13,395 nucleotides of DNA, from positions 1 to 13,395 of the forward strand of contig CALLXZ010000543.1 in assembly GCA_937875605.1 (NCBI GenBank), read 5' to 3'. Numbering within the stretch: the stretch's first letter is position 1; each line of letters opens with the position of its first letter. A program made the translations under genes and the position numbers. Shown here in pieces: positions 7,614 through 13,395 of the stretch. Below the pieces are notes generated by a model. It saw only the letters and a list, made by a program, of their open reading frames with translations, did not search any database and was not told where the DNA came from. The DNA is from an uncultured Moheibacter sp. Lineage in GTDB: Bacteria > Bacteroidota > Bacteroidia > Flavobacteriales > Weeksellaceae.

Positions 7614-8144
7614 TTAGGGAATCTTTTTATATGTCATTTTGATATCCTGAGTAAGGACGAATCCGCCTGGTTGTCCATCTGTCGCTGTAAAGCCATCTGG
7701 TAAAGTAAAAGTTAAAATATCTCCTGCCAGGGTTGCATTTACAATTTGCGAATCGATAGTCAACGAAATGGTATTTTGATTTTGAGCCCAGGCAAAAGGG
7801 GTTTCCTCTACTTCATCTATACATTCCGTTATGTACAAAGTTCCATTTACGATTATATGTGCATAGGAATTTGATGTGCTAACGCCTGATAAATCCTGAT
7901 TAAATGCCATCAGTTCATTTTGATAACAATTTGTTTCCGCCATCAAATCAGTTGTCGCCGTTCCATCTCCATTGAAATCAAATGAATCTTCCAATGTGAT
8001 GGCCGTCAATTTCCATGTTCCCGGAATTGTCACTTCTTCCGTAGGATTTGTTCCTTCCTCATAGCTTTCATCTTCCCATGGATCGCAGGAACTAAGCGAA
8101 ATGATTGTACAAAATACTAACATTCCAAGGACAATATTTTTCAT
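7614..8144 (-). CDS. Lipocalin-like lipoprotein
   Basis: A 176-residue predicted lipoprotein. A hydrophobic signal peptide ends in the lipobox LSSC with C20 as the lipidated cysteine. The residues right after it are acidic (DPWEDESYEE), which resembles the acidic export signals of surface lipoproteins in Bacteroidota, so outer-surface exposure is possible (inference). The mature part has 'GTWKLTAI' (42-49), the usual first strand of lipocalin-like proteins in this phylum. A calcium-loop-like 'DFNGDGTATTDL' (56-67) and a probable C73-C108 disulfide follow, and the rest is beta-rich ('NTISLTI', 'DILTFTLP'). The ligand and role are unknown. It lies downstream of the M48 protease but behind a terminator, so it is likely transcribed alone. 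I see only a weak -7-like element (TATTTTTA at 8171-8164). Confidence 0.78.
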   Translation of the reverse strand: MKNIVLGMLVFCTIISLSSCDPWEDESYEEGTNPTEEVTIPGTWKLTAITLEDSFDFNGDGTATTDLMAETNCYQNELMAFNQDLSGVSTSNSYAHIIVNGTLYITECIDEVEETPFAWAQNQNTISLTIDSQIVNATLAGDILTFTLPDGFTATDGQPGGFVLTQDIKMTYKKIP

Positions 8145-8207
8145 GTGTTTTAATTATTTCTGATAAAAATAAGAATTTTTTAAACAAACCAACTATACAT
8201 TAAAATT

Positions 8208-8237
8208 TAAGGCTCTGATTTAGTCATCAGAGCCTTA
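8208..8237 (-). terminator. Hairpin terminator after the M48 metalloprotease gene
   Basis: An 11-bp perfect stem (TAAGGCTCTGA pairing with TCAGAGCCTTA) with an 8-nt loop starts 6 nt after the stop of the M48 gene. It is the only GC-containing strong hairpin in the window. The tract after it on the - strand is AT-rich (AATTTTAAT) rather than a pure T run. Confidence 0.75.
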
Positions 8238-8242
8238 GTGTT

Positions 8243-9052
8243 TTATTGGGTTAAAGATTGTGTAGGAAGCGAAACCGTTCCGGGATCTTTCCAAAGACCA
8301 TCTTTTTCAGCTTTTTTCTTGATGGCTTCCGCTCTCTTTCTGCTATCAGGGTGCGAATTCAACATTTTCTGATATCCGGTTTGAGTACTACCTTCCGACA
8401 ACAAAGCCAATTTCATAAACGCTGTATAAGCTGCATTTACATCGTATCCGTGCTTTTTCATAAAATCATACGAATAGGTATCTGCTTCTGTTTCTTGTTT
8501 TCGGCTGTGTGAAGCATCCAACATCGCATTAGCCATTTCTCCTAACTGACTGTCACTAAGCTTAGAAACCGTATTTGAAGCAGCAGAACCAGCTTCAAGT
8601 GCAGCCGCTTTCAAATAAGCATTTTTTATGGCATCTTTTGTATCTTCATTTTTCACATGTCCGATTTCATGTCCGATGATGGCACGCAATTCATCATCTG
8701 TCATCAAATCCATCAACGAAGTAAATACACGTACACTTCCGTCTGCACAAGCAAATGCATTGATGTCAACTACATCATATACTTTGTAATTTAATTTTAA
8801 ACCATCTTCAGATGTGTGTTTGCCAATGATTTTGTTTAATCTTTTTACATAAGGATCTGAAGCGGGAGGAACCGGATTATTTCGATCCATCCAATCCACA
8901 GCTTCTTTTGATAGATTGACGGCATCCTGGTTAGAAAAAGTAAATGCCTGCGCTCCTTTTGTCACAGCGTTAGTAGCTTTTCCTAAGTTAATTTGTGCAT
9001 ATGAAGTACTCATAAAACCCAAAAGGGCGATTGATAAAATAATTTCTTTCAT
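8243..9052 (-). CDS. Secreted M48-family zinc metalloprotease
   Basis: A 269-residue peptidase of family M48, similar in layout to periplasmic LoiP/BepA-type proteases that handle envelope proteins. A signal peptide (1-19, ending TSYAQ) indicates export. The zinc site is complete: HEIGH at 128-132 supplies two histidines and the catalytic glutamate, and ETEAD at 187-191 supplies the third ligand (E187). Family features 'INAFACADGSVRVFTSLM' (97-114) and 'NSHPDSRKRAEAI' (232-244) are also present. There is no lipobox and no transmembrane segment apart from the signal, so it should be soluble in the periplasm. A long AT hairpin lies just upstream of its start and a strong terminator just after its stop, so it probably forms its own unit. 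The substrate is not known. Confidence 0.92.
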   Translation of the reverse strand: MKEIILSIALLGFMSTSYAQINLGKATNAVTKGAQAFTFSNQDAVNLSKEAVDWMDRNNPVPPASDPYVKRLNKIIGKHTSEDGLKLNYKVYDVVDINAFACADGSVRVFTSLMDLMTDDELRAIIGHEIGHVKNEDTKDAIKNAYLKAAALEAGSAASNTVSKLSDSQLGEMANAMLDASHSRKQETEADTYSYDFMKKHGYDVNAAYTAFMKLALLSEGSTQTGYQKMLNSHPDSRKRAEAIKKKAEKDGLWKDPGTVSLPTQSLTQ

Positions 9053-9060
9053 TATTGTTT

Positions 9061-9106
9061 AAATTTGAAATAATTGACTACGAATGTATAGAATTATTTC
9101 AAATTT
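9061..9106. repeat. 15-bp perfect inverted repeat between recX and the M48 gene
   Basis: AAATTTGAAATAATT (9061-9075) and its exact reverse complement (9092-9106) flank a 16-nt spacer. The repeat starts 2 nt after the recX stop and ends 8 nt before the M48 ATG. It fills almost the whole gap between the genes, so it may be a recX 3'-end hairpin, a 5'-leader structure of the protease, or an operator. The spacer contains a near -7 box (TACATTCG on the - strand). Confidence 0.7.
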
Positions 9107-9108
9107 CT

Positions 9109-9615
9109 TTAAAATAAACTGTGAATATTCTCTCTTTCAAATCCTTTCTGTAAAAGAAAGTTTTGAATTTTAAATTTCTTCTTAAAACTGTCTCTTTCTG
9201 ATTTTAGTGAATTATTTTTCTTTTCAAACAATTCTGCTAAGGTGGATTGGTATTGGTCTTCATCGATTTCATTCAGCGCAGATTCGATCATTTTTATAGG
9301 AATTTTTCTTTTTTTCAATTCCGATCGGATTTTAATTCGCCCCCAATTTTTCTGATTGAATTTACCCTGCACAAAACTTTTGGCAAAACGTTCTTCATTT
9401 AAAAAATTATTTTGAATCAAATAAATGATGATTTCTTCTTTTACTTCGGGAATTACAAAAAATTCATTCAGTTTGTTTTCCACTTCCCAATGACAGCGAT
9501 CTTGGTAAGCACAGTATTTCGCTAACTTTTCACGGATTTCCGAAACAGCAAAACCTTTTTCTTGGTTATTTTCCTTTTTTTTAAAATCCAATTTTCTTGC
9601 GTTTAATGCAGTCAA
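9109..9615 (-). CDS. recX: RecX-family regulatory protein
   Basis: A cytoplasmic modulator of RecA filaments, 168 residues from the chosen start. It has the three-helix-repeat pattern of RecX: 'YCAYQDRCHWEVENKL' (34-49), 'FLNEERFAKSFVQGKFNQKNWG' in two parts (71-92) with the conserved WG, then 'KIRSELKKRKIP' (95-106). The later repeat is weaker, ending 'LLQKGFERENIHSLF'. An in-frame stop lies two codons upstream, and there is no early ATG: the first internal Met is in 'KMIESA', inside the conserved body. So TTG at 9615 (or the TTG at codon 9) must be the start. The gap to murF-alr is 19 nt on the same strand, suggesting one transcript. A 15-bp inverted repeat follows directly. Confidence 0.9.
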   Translation of the reverse strand: MTALNARKLDFKKKENNQEKGFAVSEIREKLAKYCAYQDRCHWEVENKLNEFFVIPEVKEEIIIYLIQNNFLNEERFAKSFVQGKFNQKNWGRIKIRSELKKRKIPIKMIESALNEIDEDQYQSTLAELFEKKNNSLKSERDSFKKKFKIQNFLLQKGFERENIHSLF

Positions 9616-9634
9616 AGATTATTGACCACAAAAT

Positions 9635-12097
9635 TTATTCCTTATAATAAACCCGTTTCACACGCGATGAAATCGAAGTTAAAACTTCATACGGAATTGT
9701 TCCAAGTTTTTCCGCCACTTCCGCTATGGACGGGTTTTCACCGAAAATAATTACCTCATCACCTTCTTTACATGGAATTCCTGTCACATCCAACATCAGC
9801 ATATCCATACAAATCGTTCCCACAATCGGCACCAAATTTCCACCTATGTTTACTTTCCCCGCACCATAACCATACGAACGGCGTATTCCGTCTGCATAAC
9901 CTACTGGAATCGTTGCAATATTTGTTGTTTGCTCTGCCTTAAAGCGTCGTCCGTAACTAACGGTTTCGCCAGTTTTGATTTCGGAAATGCGGGAAATGAC
10001 CGTTTTAAAGGTTACGACATTTTTTAACTGTTTTTGAACATCCTGATCATCGGAGATCCCATACATCCCGATTCCTAATCGAACCATATCGTATTGATGT
10101 TCCGGAAAATGAACTATTCCCGGGGAATTCAATGCGTGTTTAAGTGGTTGAATATTTAAAGCCGAACTTAATTTCGCGTAAGCTTCATCAAATCTTTGCA
10201 ATTGCTGAAAAGCAAATGCTTTTTCTTCGGGAACATCGGCTGTCGCCAAATGCGTGAAGATGGACTTTACAACAACGGATTTTTCATTATTCAATTTTGA
10301 AATCAATTCATCCAATTCGTTCATTCTCAATCCCAATCGGTTCATTCCTGAATCGATTTTTAGGTGAATGGGAAACGGAACGGTAATGGATTTTTCCTTT
10401 AATTTTTGAACAAATAATTCCAGTACCCGCAAACTGTAGATTTCCGGTTCCAGTTTATAATCAATAATCCCCGAATAACTGTTTTGTTCCGGATTCATCA
10501 CGATAATCGGAAGCGTAATTCCGGCTTTGCGAAGTTCGACTCCTTCGTCAGCATATGCCGCTCCTAAATAATCAATTTTCTGATGTTCAAGTGTTTGTGA
10601 AACCTCAAAACTTCCTGCTCCGTAGCTATTGGCTTTAATCATCGCCATTATTTTAGTAGTGGGATGAAGTTGTTTTTTAAAATACTTCAAATTGTCAACC
10701 AATGCAGTCAAATTGATTTCCAACACCGTATCATGGGATTTTTTCTCCAGAAAAGCAGAAATTTTCTCCAATTGGAATGGGCGGGCGCCTTTCAGCAAAA
10801 TCGCTTCATCATGTACATTTTGGATGCTTAGTGTTTGCAGGAATTCATCCGTAGTTTCAAATGTACGGGCTTTTGTTTTGAACAGATTTTTATATTTTGG
10901 AATGAATTCTCCAATTAAAACCAAATCATTTAGTTTATACGAATTGACCAACTCCGATACTTTTCTATAGAGTTCGTGTTTGTTTAAATTGCTTTGTAAA
11001 ACATCGGTCAATACCAGGCTTTTCCTTTGAAAAGGTTGTTGTGCTAAAACATCCAGCGCCACTTTTACGGAGTGCAAATCGGAGTTAAACGTATCATTGA
11101 TCAAAATAGAATTCCGAATGGCTTCTTTAATTTCCAAACGCATTTCAATCGGCAACAAAAACTCCGTTTGAGGTAAATAATGGTCCAAATCCAAATCCAG
11201 CGAAACAATCGTTGTTAAAACAGTCAAAATATTTTCGACAGACGCTTCATCATGAAATGGAATTTTAAATTCGTAATTCGTTGAATTCCAACGAATTTTC
11301 ATTTCTTTTCCAATTGGAATATCCATAACAGAAAGAACTTGAATGGTATTGTTTTCATTTCGGCCAAATGTCACCAATTCAAATTTTTCATTAGAATAAA
11401 TATCTTGTATTAAATTATTTACATCCTCATTATCAGAATTATAAATGATTTTTTTCGCGTTTCGGAACAACTGGATTTTTTCCAAAATAATCTGATGCTT
11501 GGATGTGAAATTTTCCTGATGCGCAGAACCGATATGTGTCAGAACACCGATTTCGGGCTGTAAGATTTCTTCCAATTTATTCATTTCGCCAGACTGTGAA
11601 ACACCAGCTTCAAAAATCCCCAGATTATTTTCCGGTTTGATTTGTAAAACAGAAAGCGGAACTCCTATTTGGGAATTATAACTTTTCGGACTTCGAACGA
11701 TGAGAAAATCTTTCCATAAAAGTTGGTTCAACCATTCTTTAACGATGGTTTTTCCATTACTTCCTGTAATTCCGATTACCGGAAGTACAAATCGGTTTCG
11801 ATGAAATTCTGCCCATTTTTGCAAGGCTTTCAAAGGAGAATCGACTTTCAGATAAACAGCATCTGCTGCTGGTTCCGTTACGTCTTGACAAACAAAAAAC
11901 CGAATTCCTTTTTTGTAAGCATCCTGCAGAAATAAGTTTCCCTCTTTCTGAAATTCGCTGAAAGCAAAAAAAATCCCGTTTTGAGGTTGGTAAATCGTAC
12001 GAGAATCAATGTATATTTCTTCCACATCGCCAACCGACTTACCCATGATGTTGGCTTCTATGATTTGTGCTAAATCTTTGATTTTATAAGAATTCAA
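9635..12097 (-). CDS. Bifunctional MurF-alanine racemase fusion
   Basis: An 820-residue fusion of two steps of D-Ala use in peptidoglycan synthesis, a known arrangement in Bacteroidota. Residues 1 to about 452 are a MurF-type ligase (adds D-Ala-D-Ala to UDP-MurNAc-tripeptide with ATP): P-loop GITGSNGKT (109-117), 'SYNSQIGVPLSVL', and 'NDTFNSD' (334-340) where stand-alone MurF has DDxYNANP. Residues from about 456 are a PLP alanine racemase: the PLP lysine is K488 in MAMIKANSYGAG, the second catalytic residue is Y715 in VSYGRRF, and 'GTICMDMLMLDV' is conserved. The first codon is TTG. An in-frame TAA lies three codons upstream, and the next Met (codon 18) would cut into the conserved N-terminus. 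recX follows after 19 nt. The protein acts in the cytoplasm. The departure from the usual MurF motif is typical of what I remember of these fusions, but I cannot confirm ligase activity. Confidence 0.95.
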   Translation of the reverse strand: MNSYKIKDLAQIIEANIMGKSVGDVEEIYIDSRTIYQPQNGIFFAFSEFQKEGNLFLQDAYKKGIRFFVCQDVTEPAADAVYLKVDSPLKALQKWAEFHRNRFVLPVIGITGSNGKTIVKEWLNQLLWKDFLIVRSPKSYNSQIGVPLSVLQIKPENNLGIFEAGVSQSGEMNKLEEILQPEIGVLTHIGSAHQENFTSKHQIILEKIQLFRNAKKIIYNSDNEDVNNLIQDIYSNEKFELVTFGRNENNTIQVLSVMDIPIGKEMKIRWNSTNYEFKIPFHDEASVENILTVLTTIVSLDLDLDHYLPQTEFLLPIEMRLEIKEAIRNSILINDTFNSDLHSVKVALDVLAQQPFQRKSLVLTDVLQSNLNKHELYRKVSELVNSYKLNDLVLIGEFIPKYKNLFKTKARTFETTDEFLQTLSIQNVHDEAILLKGARPFQLEKISAFLEKKSHDTVLEINLTALVDNLKYFKKQLHPTTKIMAMIKANSYGAGSFEVSQTLEHQKIDYLGAAYADEGVELRKAGITLPIIVMNPEQNSYSGIIDYKLEPEIYSLRVLELFVQKLKEKSITVPFPIHLKIDSGMNRLGLRMNELDELISKLNNEKSVVVKSIFTHLATADVPEEKAFAFQQLQRFDEAYAKLSSALNIQPLKHALNSPGIVHFPEHQYDMVRLGIGMYGISDDQDVQKQLKNVVTFKTVISRISEIKTGETVSYGRRFKAEQTTNIATIPVGYADGIRRSYGYGAGKVNIGGNLVPIVGTICMDMLMLDVTGIPCKEGDEVIIFGENPSIAEVAEKLGTIPYEVLTSISSRVKRVYYKE

Positions 12098-12122
12098 CTT
12101 GTGTTAGTTATTTAATTTTCTA

Positions 12123-12130
12123 CAAATTTA
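12123..12130 (-). promoter_or_regulatory. Candidate -7 box of murF-alr
   Basis: On the - strand this reads TAAATTTG, a perfect TAnnTTTG match ending 25 nt before the TTG start of murF-alr. No TTG stands at the usual -33 distance, so only the -7 half is supported. Confidence 0.4.
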
Positions 12131-12332
12131 CATTAAGTTTTTACAAACTTTATGGATTTGGAAATTAATTGAAAATCCACTTTCCCTTACAGAATCTAAC
12201 TTTTGAGAAGGTAAATTTTCAGCCAGTAATTTAAAAAACACCATCTCCAAAACCTAAATCAGCCCATCGCTGAAATTCAGGATGAGCCAATTTGTTTTTA
12301 CAGGGAAAATAAATTCTTCGTAATTCAATTTA
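12128..12332 (-). pseudogene. Possible frameshifted small gene or gene remnant between SDR and murF-alr
   Basis: Two abutting open frames on the - strand look protein-like. The first runs from 12329 to the stop at 12231 (32 residues, ending HPEFQRWADLGFGDGVF) with no ATG. The second starts at an ATG at 12244 and ends at 12128 (38 residues, containing KLLAENLPSQKLDSV and INFQIHKVCKNLM). They meet at a run of six T; removing one T would join them into a frame of about 67 codons. I do not recognise the product. It could be a decayed gene, a sequence error in a homopolymer, or chance in AT-rich DNA. Its end overlaps the candidate -7 box of murF-alr. Confidence 0.3.
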
Positions 12333-12359
12333 AAAATATTTTTACGAAATGTAAGAATT

Positions 12360-13115
12360 TTATCTTGTGGTATAACCTCCGTTTGCGAAAATCGTCTGAC
12401 CGGTAATCCACCAACCGTCAGTTACTAAAAACTCAACCAGTGGTGCGATGTCTTTAATATCGGTTAATCCTCCCAAAGCCGATGCTGATTTGTGATAAGC
12501 AACTGCCTCATCCGCCTCTTGACCGTAAAAGAATGGCGTGTCCATGGGACCTGGAGCGACTGCGGTTACAGATATTCCTCTTGGCCCAAATTCTTTGGAG
12601 GCGGCTCTTGTGAAGTGCTCTACAGGAGCTTTCATGCCTGCATAAGTAGAATATAATCCTGTATAAGCCGCCAGTAAGGATGTCAAAATTGTACAGATTT
12701 TCCCATTGTCATTAACTTTCTTACCTGCTTCCTGAAGAAAGAAATAAGCCGCTTTTGAATTTACATCGGACATCGTATCATACTCCTCTTCCGTCGTATC
12801 GACAAAAGGTTTTTTCAAAACCATACCCACAGTGTTAATCGCAATATCGATTCCTCCGAATTTAGAAATGGTTTCGTCAAAAAAATGGGTAATGTTTGCA
12901 ACTTCTGTCAAATCTCCCTGAAACAAAAATGCTTCTGCACCTAAAGCCTGAACATCTGCCAATGTTTTTTCACTTTCTGCTCTTGAACTTTCACTGTTAT
13001 AATGAATCGCCAGCTTGGCTCCTTTTGCAGCGAAATCTCTGCTCAATAATCCTCCTAAATTCTTTCCGCCACCAGCGATTAGAACAACCTTTCCTTTTAC
13101 ATCGTTTCTTGACAT
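12360..13115 (-). CDS. SDR-family NAD(P)-dependent oxidoreductase
   Basis: A 251-residue classical short-chain dehydrogenase/reductase, cytoplasmic. The Rossmann glycine motif is a variant, AGGGKNLGG (14-22, in place of TGxxxGxG), and the NNAG strand motif reads NTVG (94-97). The catalytic YxxxK is Y158-K162 in STYAGMKAP. The residue 13 before the tyrosine, normally the catalytic serine, is T145, with S146 next to it. 'VAPGPMDTPFF' (187-196) and the C-terminal 'GWWITGQTIFANGGYT' complete the family pattern. The substrate cannot be assigned; annotation beyond SDR would be a guess. It seems to be monocistronic with its own candidate promoter, and 262 nt separate it from murF-alr. Confidence 0.93.
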   Translation of the reverse strand: MSRNDVKGKVVLIAGGGKNLGGLLSRDFAAKGAKLAIHYNSESSRAESEKTLADVQALGAEAFLFQGDLTEVANITHFFDETISKFGGIDIAINTVGMVLKKPFVDTTEEEYDTMSDVNSKAAYFFLQEAGKKVNDNGKICTILTSLLAAYTGLYSTYAGMKAPVEHFTRAASKEFGPRGISVTAVAPGPMDTPFFYGQEADEAVAYHKSASALGGLTDIKDIAPLVEFLVTDGWWITGQTIFANGGYTTR

Positions 13116-13146
13116 TTCTTTGATTTTTAATTGATTATAAAGTATA

Positions 13147-13173
13147 CAAAACTAAAAATTGCTTATCAAACAA
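13147..13173 (-). promoter_or_regulatory. Candidate promoter of the SDR gene
   Basis: On the - strand there is a perfect -7 box TAGTTTTG (13154-13147) and a TTG at 13173-13171 with a 16-nt spacer, slightly short of the usual range. The box ends about 31 nt before the SDR ATG. Confidence 0.45.
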
Positions 13174-13217
13174 CTATGGTGAACTTTTCGGGATTTGCAT
13201 GTAATTTAAAATTAAAT

Positions 13218-13253
13218 ATGCATAAAATAGATTGGATTCCAAATCATATGCAT
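13218..13253 (-). terminator. Imperfect hairpin downstream of the right-edge gene
   Basis: ATGCAT at both ends and GATTTGG/CCAATC around an AAT loop give an imperfect stem on the - strand, followed by the T-rich ATTTAATTTT. It begins 25 nt after the stop of the right-edge gene. The stem has internal mismatches, so the terminator role is only suggested. Confidence 0.3.
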
Positions 13254-13278
13254 TTTAAATCAGGAAGATAAATAGATC

Positions 13279-13395
13279 TTATTCTTCCTTTTTTCTTTCT
13301 TCCCAGTAAGCGATTCGACTAAGTGGTTCGTATTCTTCTTTTTCGCCTAATTCAACCAATTTTTCACTTTGAATTTTACGATGCGAATAATGCGC
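13279..13395 (-). CDS. C-terminal end of an unrecognised protein (cut by window edge)
   Basis: A - strand frame is open from the right edge to a TAA at 13281-13279, giving the last 38 residues of a protein. The sequence is highly charged and helix-like, with 'HRKIQSEKLVELGEKEEY', 'EPLSRIAYWEE' and a lysine/glutamate tail. Codon use looks like that of the neighbouring genes. I do not recognise the family from this tail. The gene points the same way as the SDR, but about 160 nt and a possible hairpin separate them, so they need not be cotranscribed. Confidence 0.7.
   Translation of the reverse strand, partial: AHYSHRKIQSEKLVELGEKEEYEPLSRIAYWEERKKEE

Noticed and set aside
12135..12150. Hairpin AAGTTT-TTAC-AAACTT upstream of murF-alr
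   Set aside because: A 6-bp AT-rich stem is expected by chance in this composition and has no T-tract in the relevant direction.
12896..13123. Open frame on the + strand opposite the SDR gene
   Set aside because: It is a shadow of the SDR coding sequence with no recognisable protein features.
13202..13214. AT-only palindrome TAATTTAAAATTA
   Set aside because: It is short and made only of A and T in a very AT-rich spacer; chance is the likely explanation.

Overview
The window looks like chromosome of a Bacteroidota member, most likely class Flavobacteriia (a Chryseobacterium/Empedobacter-like relative). The evidence is the low GC content, the near absence of Shine-Dalgarno sequences, several -7 boxes of the Bacteroidota type TAnnTTTG, a fused MurF-alanine racemase, and proteins beginning with the 'VGIGT..P' stalk segment common in this phylum. 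I see no tRNA, rRNA, insertion sequence, CRISPR array or phage gene.

Layout. On the + strand (1-3037) lie the 3' part of an omega-amidase/nitrilase gene, an overlapping AT-rich gene for a secreted protein with a TonB-C-like fold, and lepA behind its own promoter. The rest of the window is on the - strand. Read in the direction of transcription from the right edge, it holds: the last 38 codons of an unrecognised gene; an SDR oxidoreductase; an intergenic stretch that may hold a frameshifted gene remnant; murF-alr followed by recX (both apparently starting at TTG); a secreted M48 metalloprotease with a clear terminator; a lipocalin-like lipoprotein; a hotdog thioesterase coupled to thiL; and a three-gene operon of secreted proteins with C-type-lectin-like domains. 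This last operon converges on lepA.

How the genes work together. Most are housekeeping: peptidoglycan precursor synthesis and D-alanine supply (MurF-Alr), control of recombination (RecX), thiamine diphosphate synthesis (ThiL), translation (LepA) and repair of deaminated 2-oxo acids (omega-amidase). The envelope or secreted set comprises the M48 protease, the lipoprotein, the TonB-C-like protein and the three lectin-like paralogs.

The most distinctive region is the lectin-like operon at 3178-5877. Its three paralogs share one architecture but differ at the calcium/sugar motif: EPN with WND, QPE with WSS, and EPD with WYN. All three lack the usual outer CTLD disulfide. This is a possible small set of secreted binding proteins with split specificity. 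I see no retroelement or nearby enzyme that makes it a complete new system, and the functional reading is inference.
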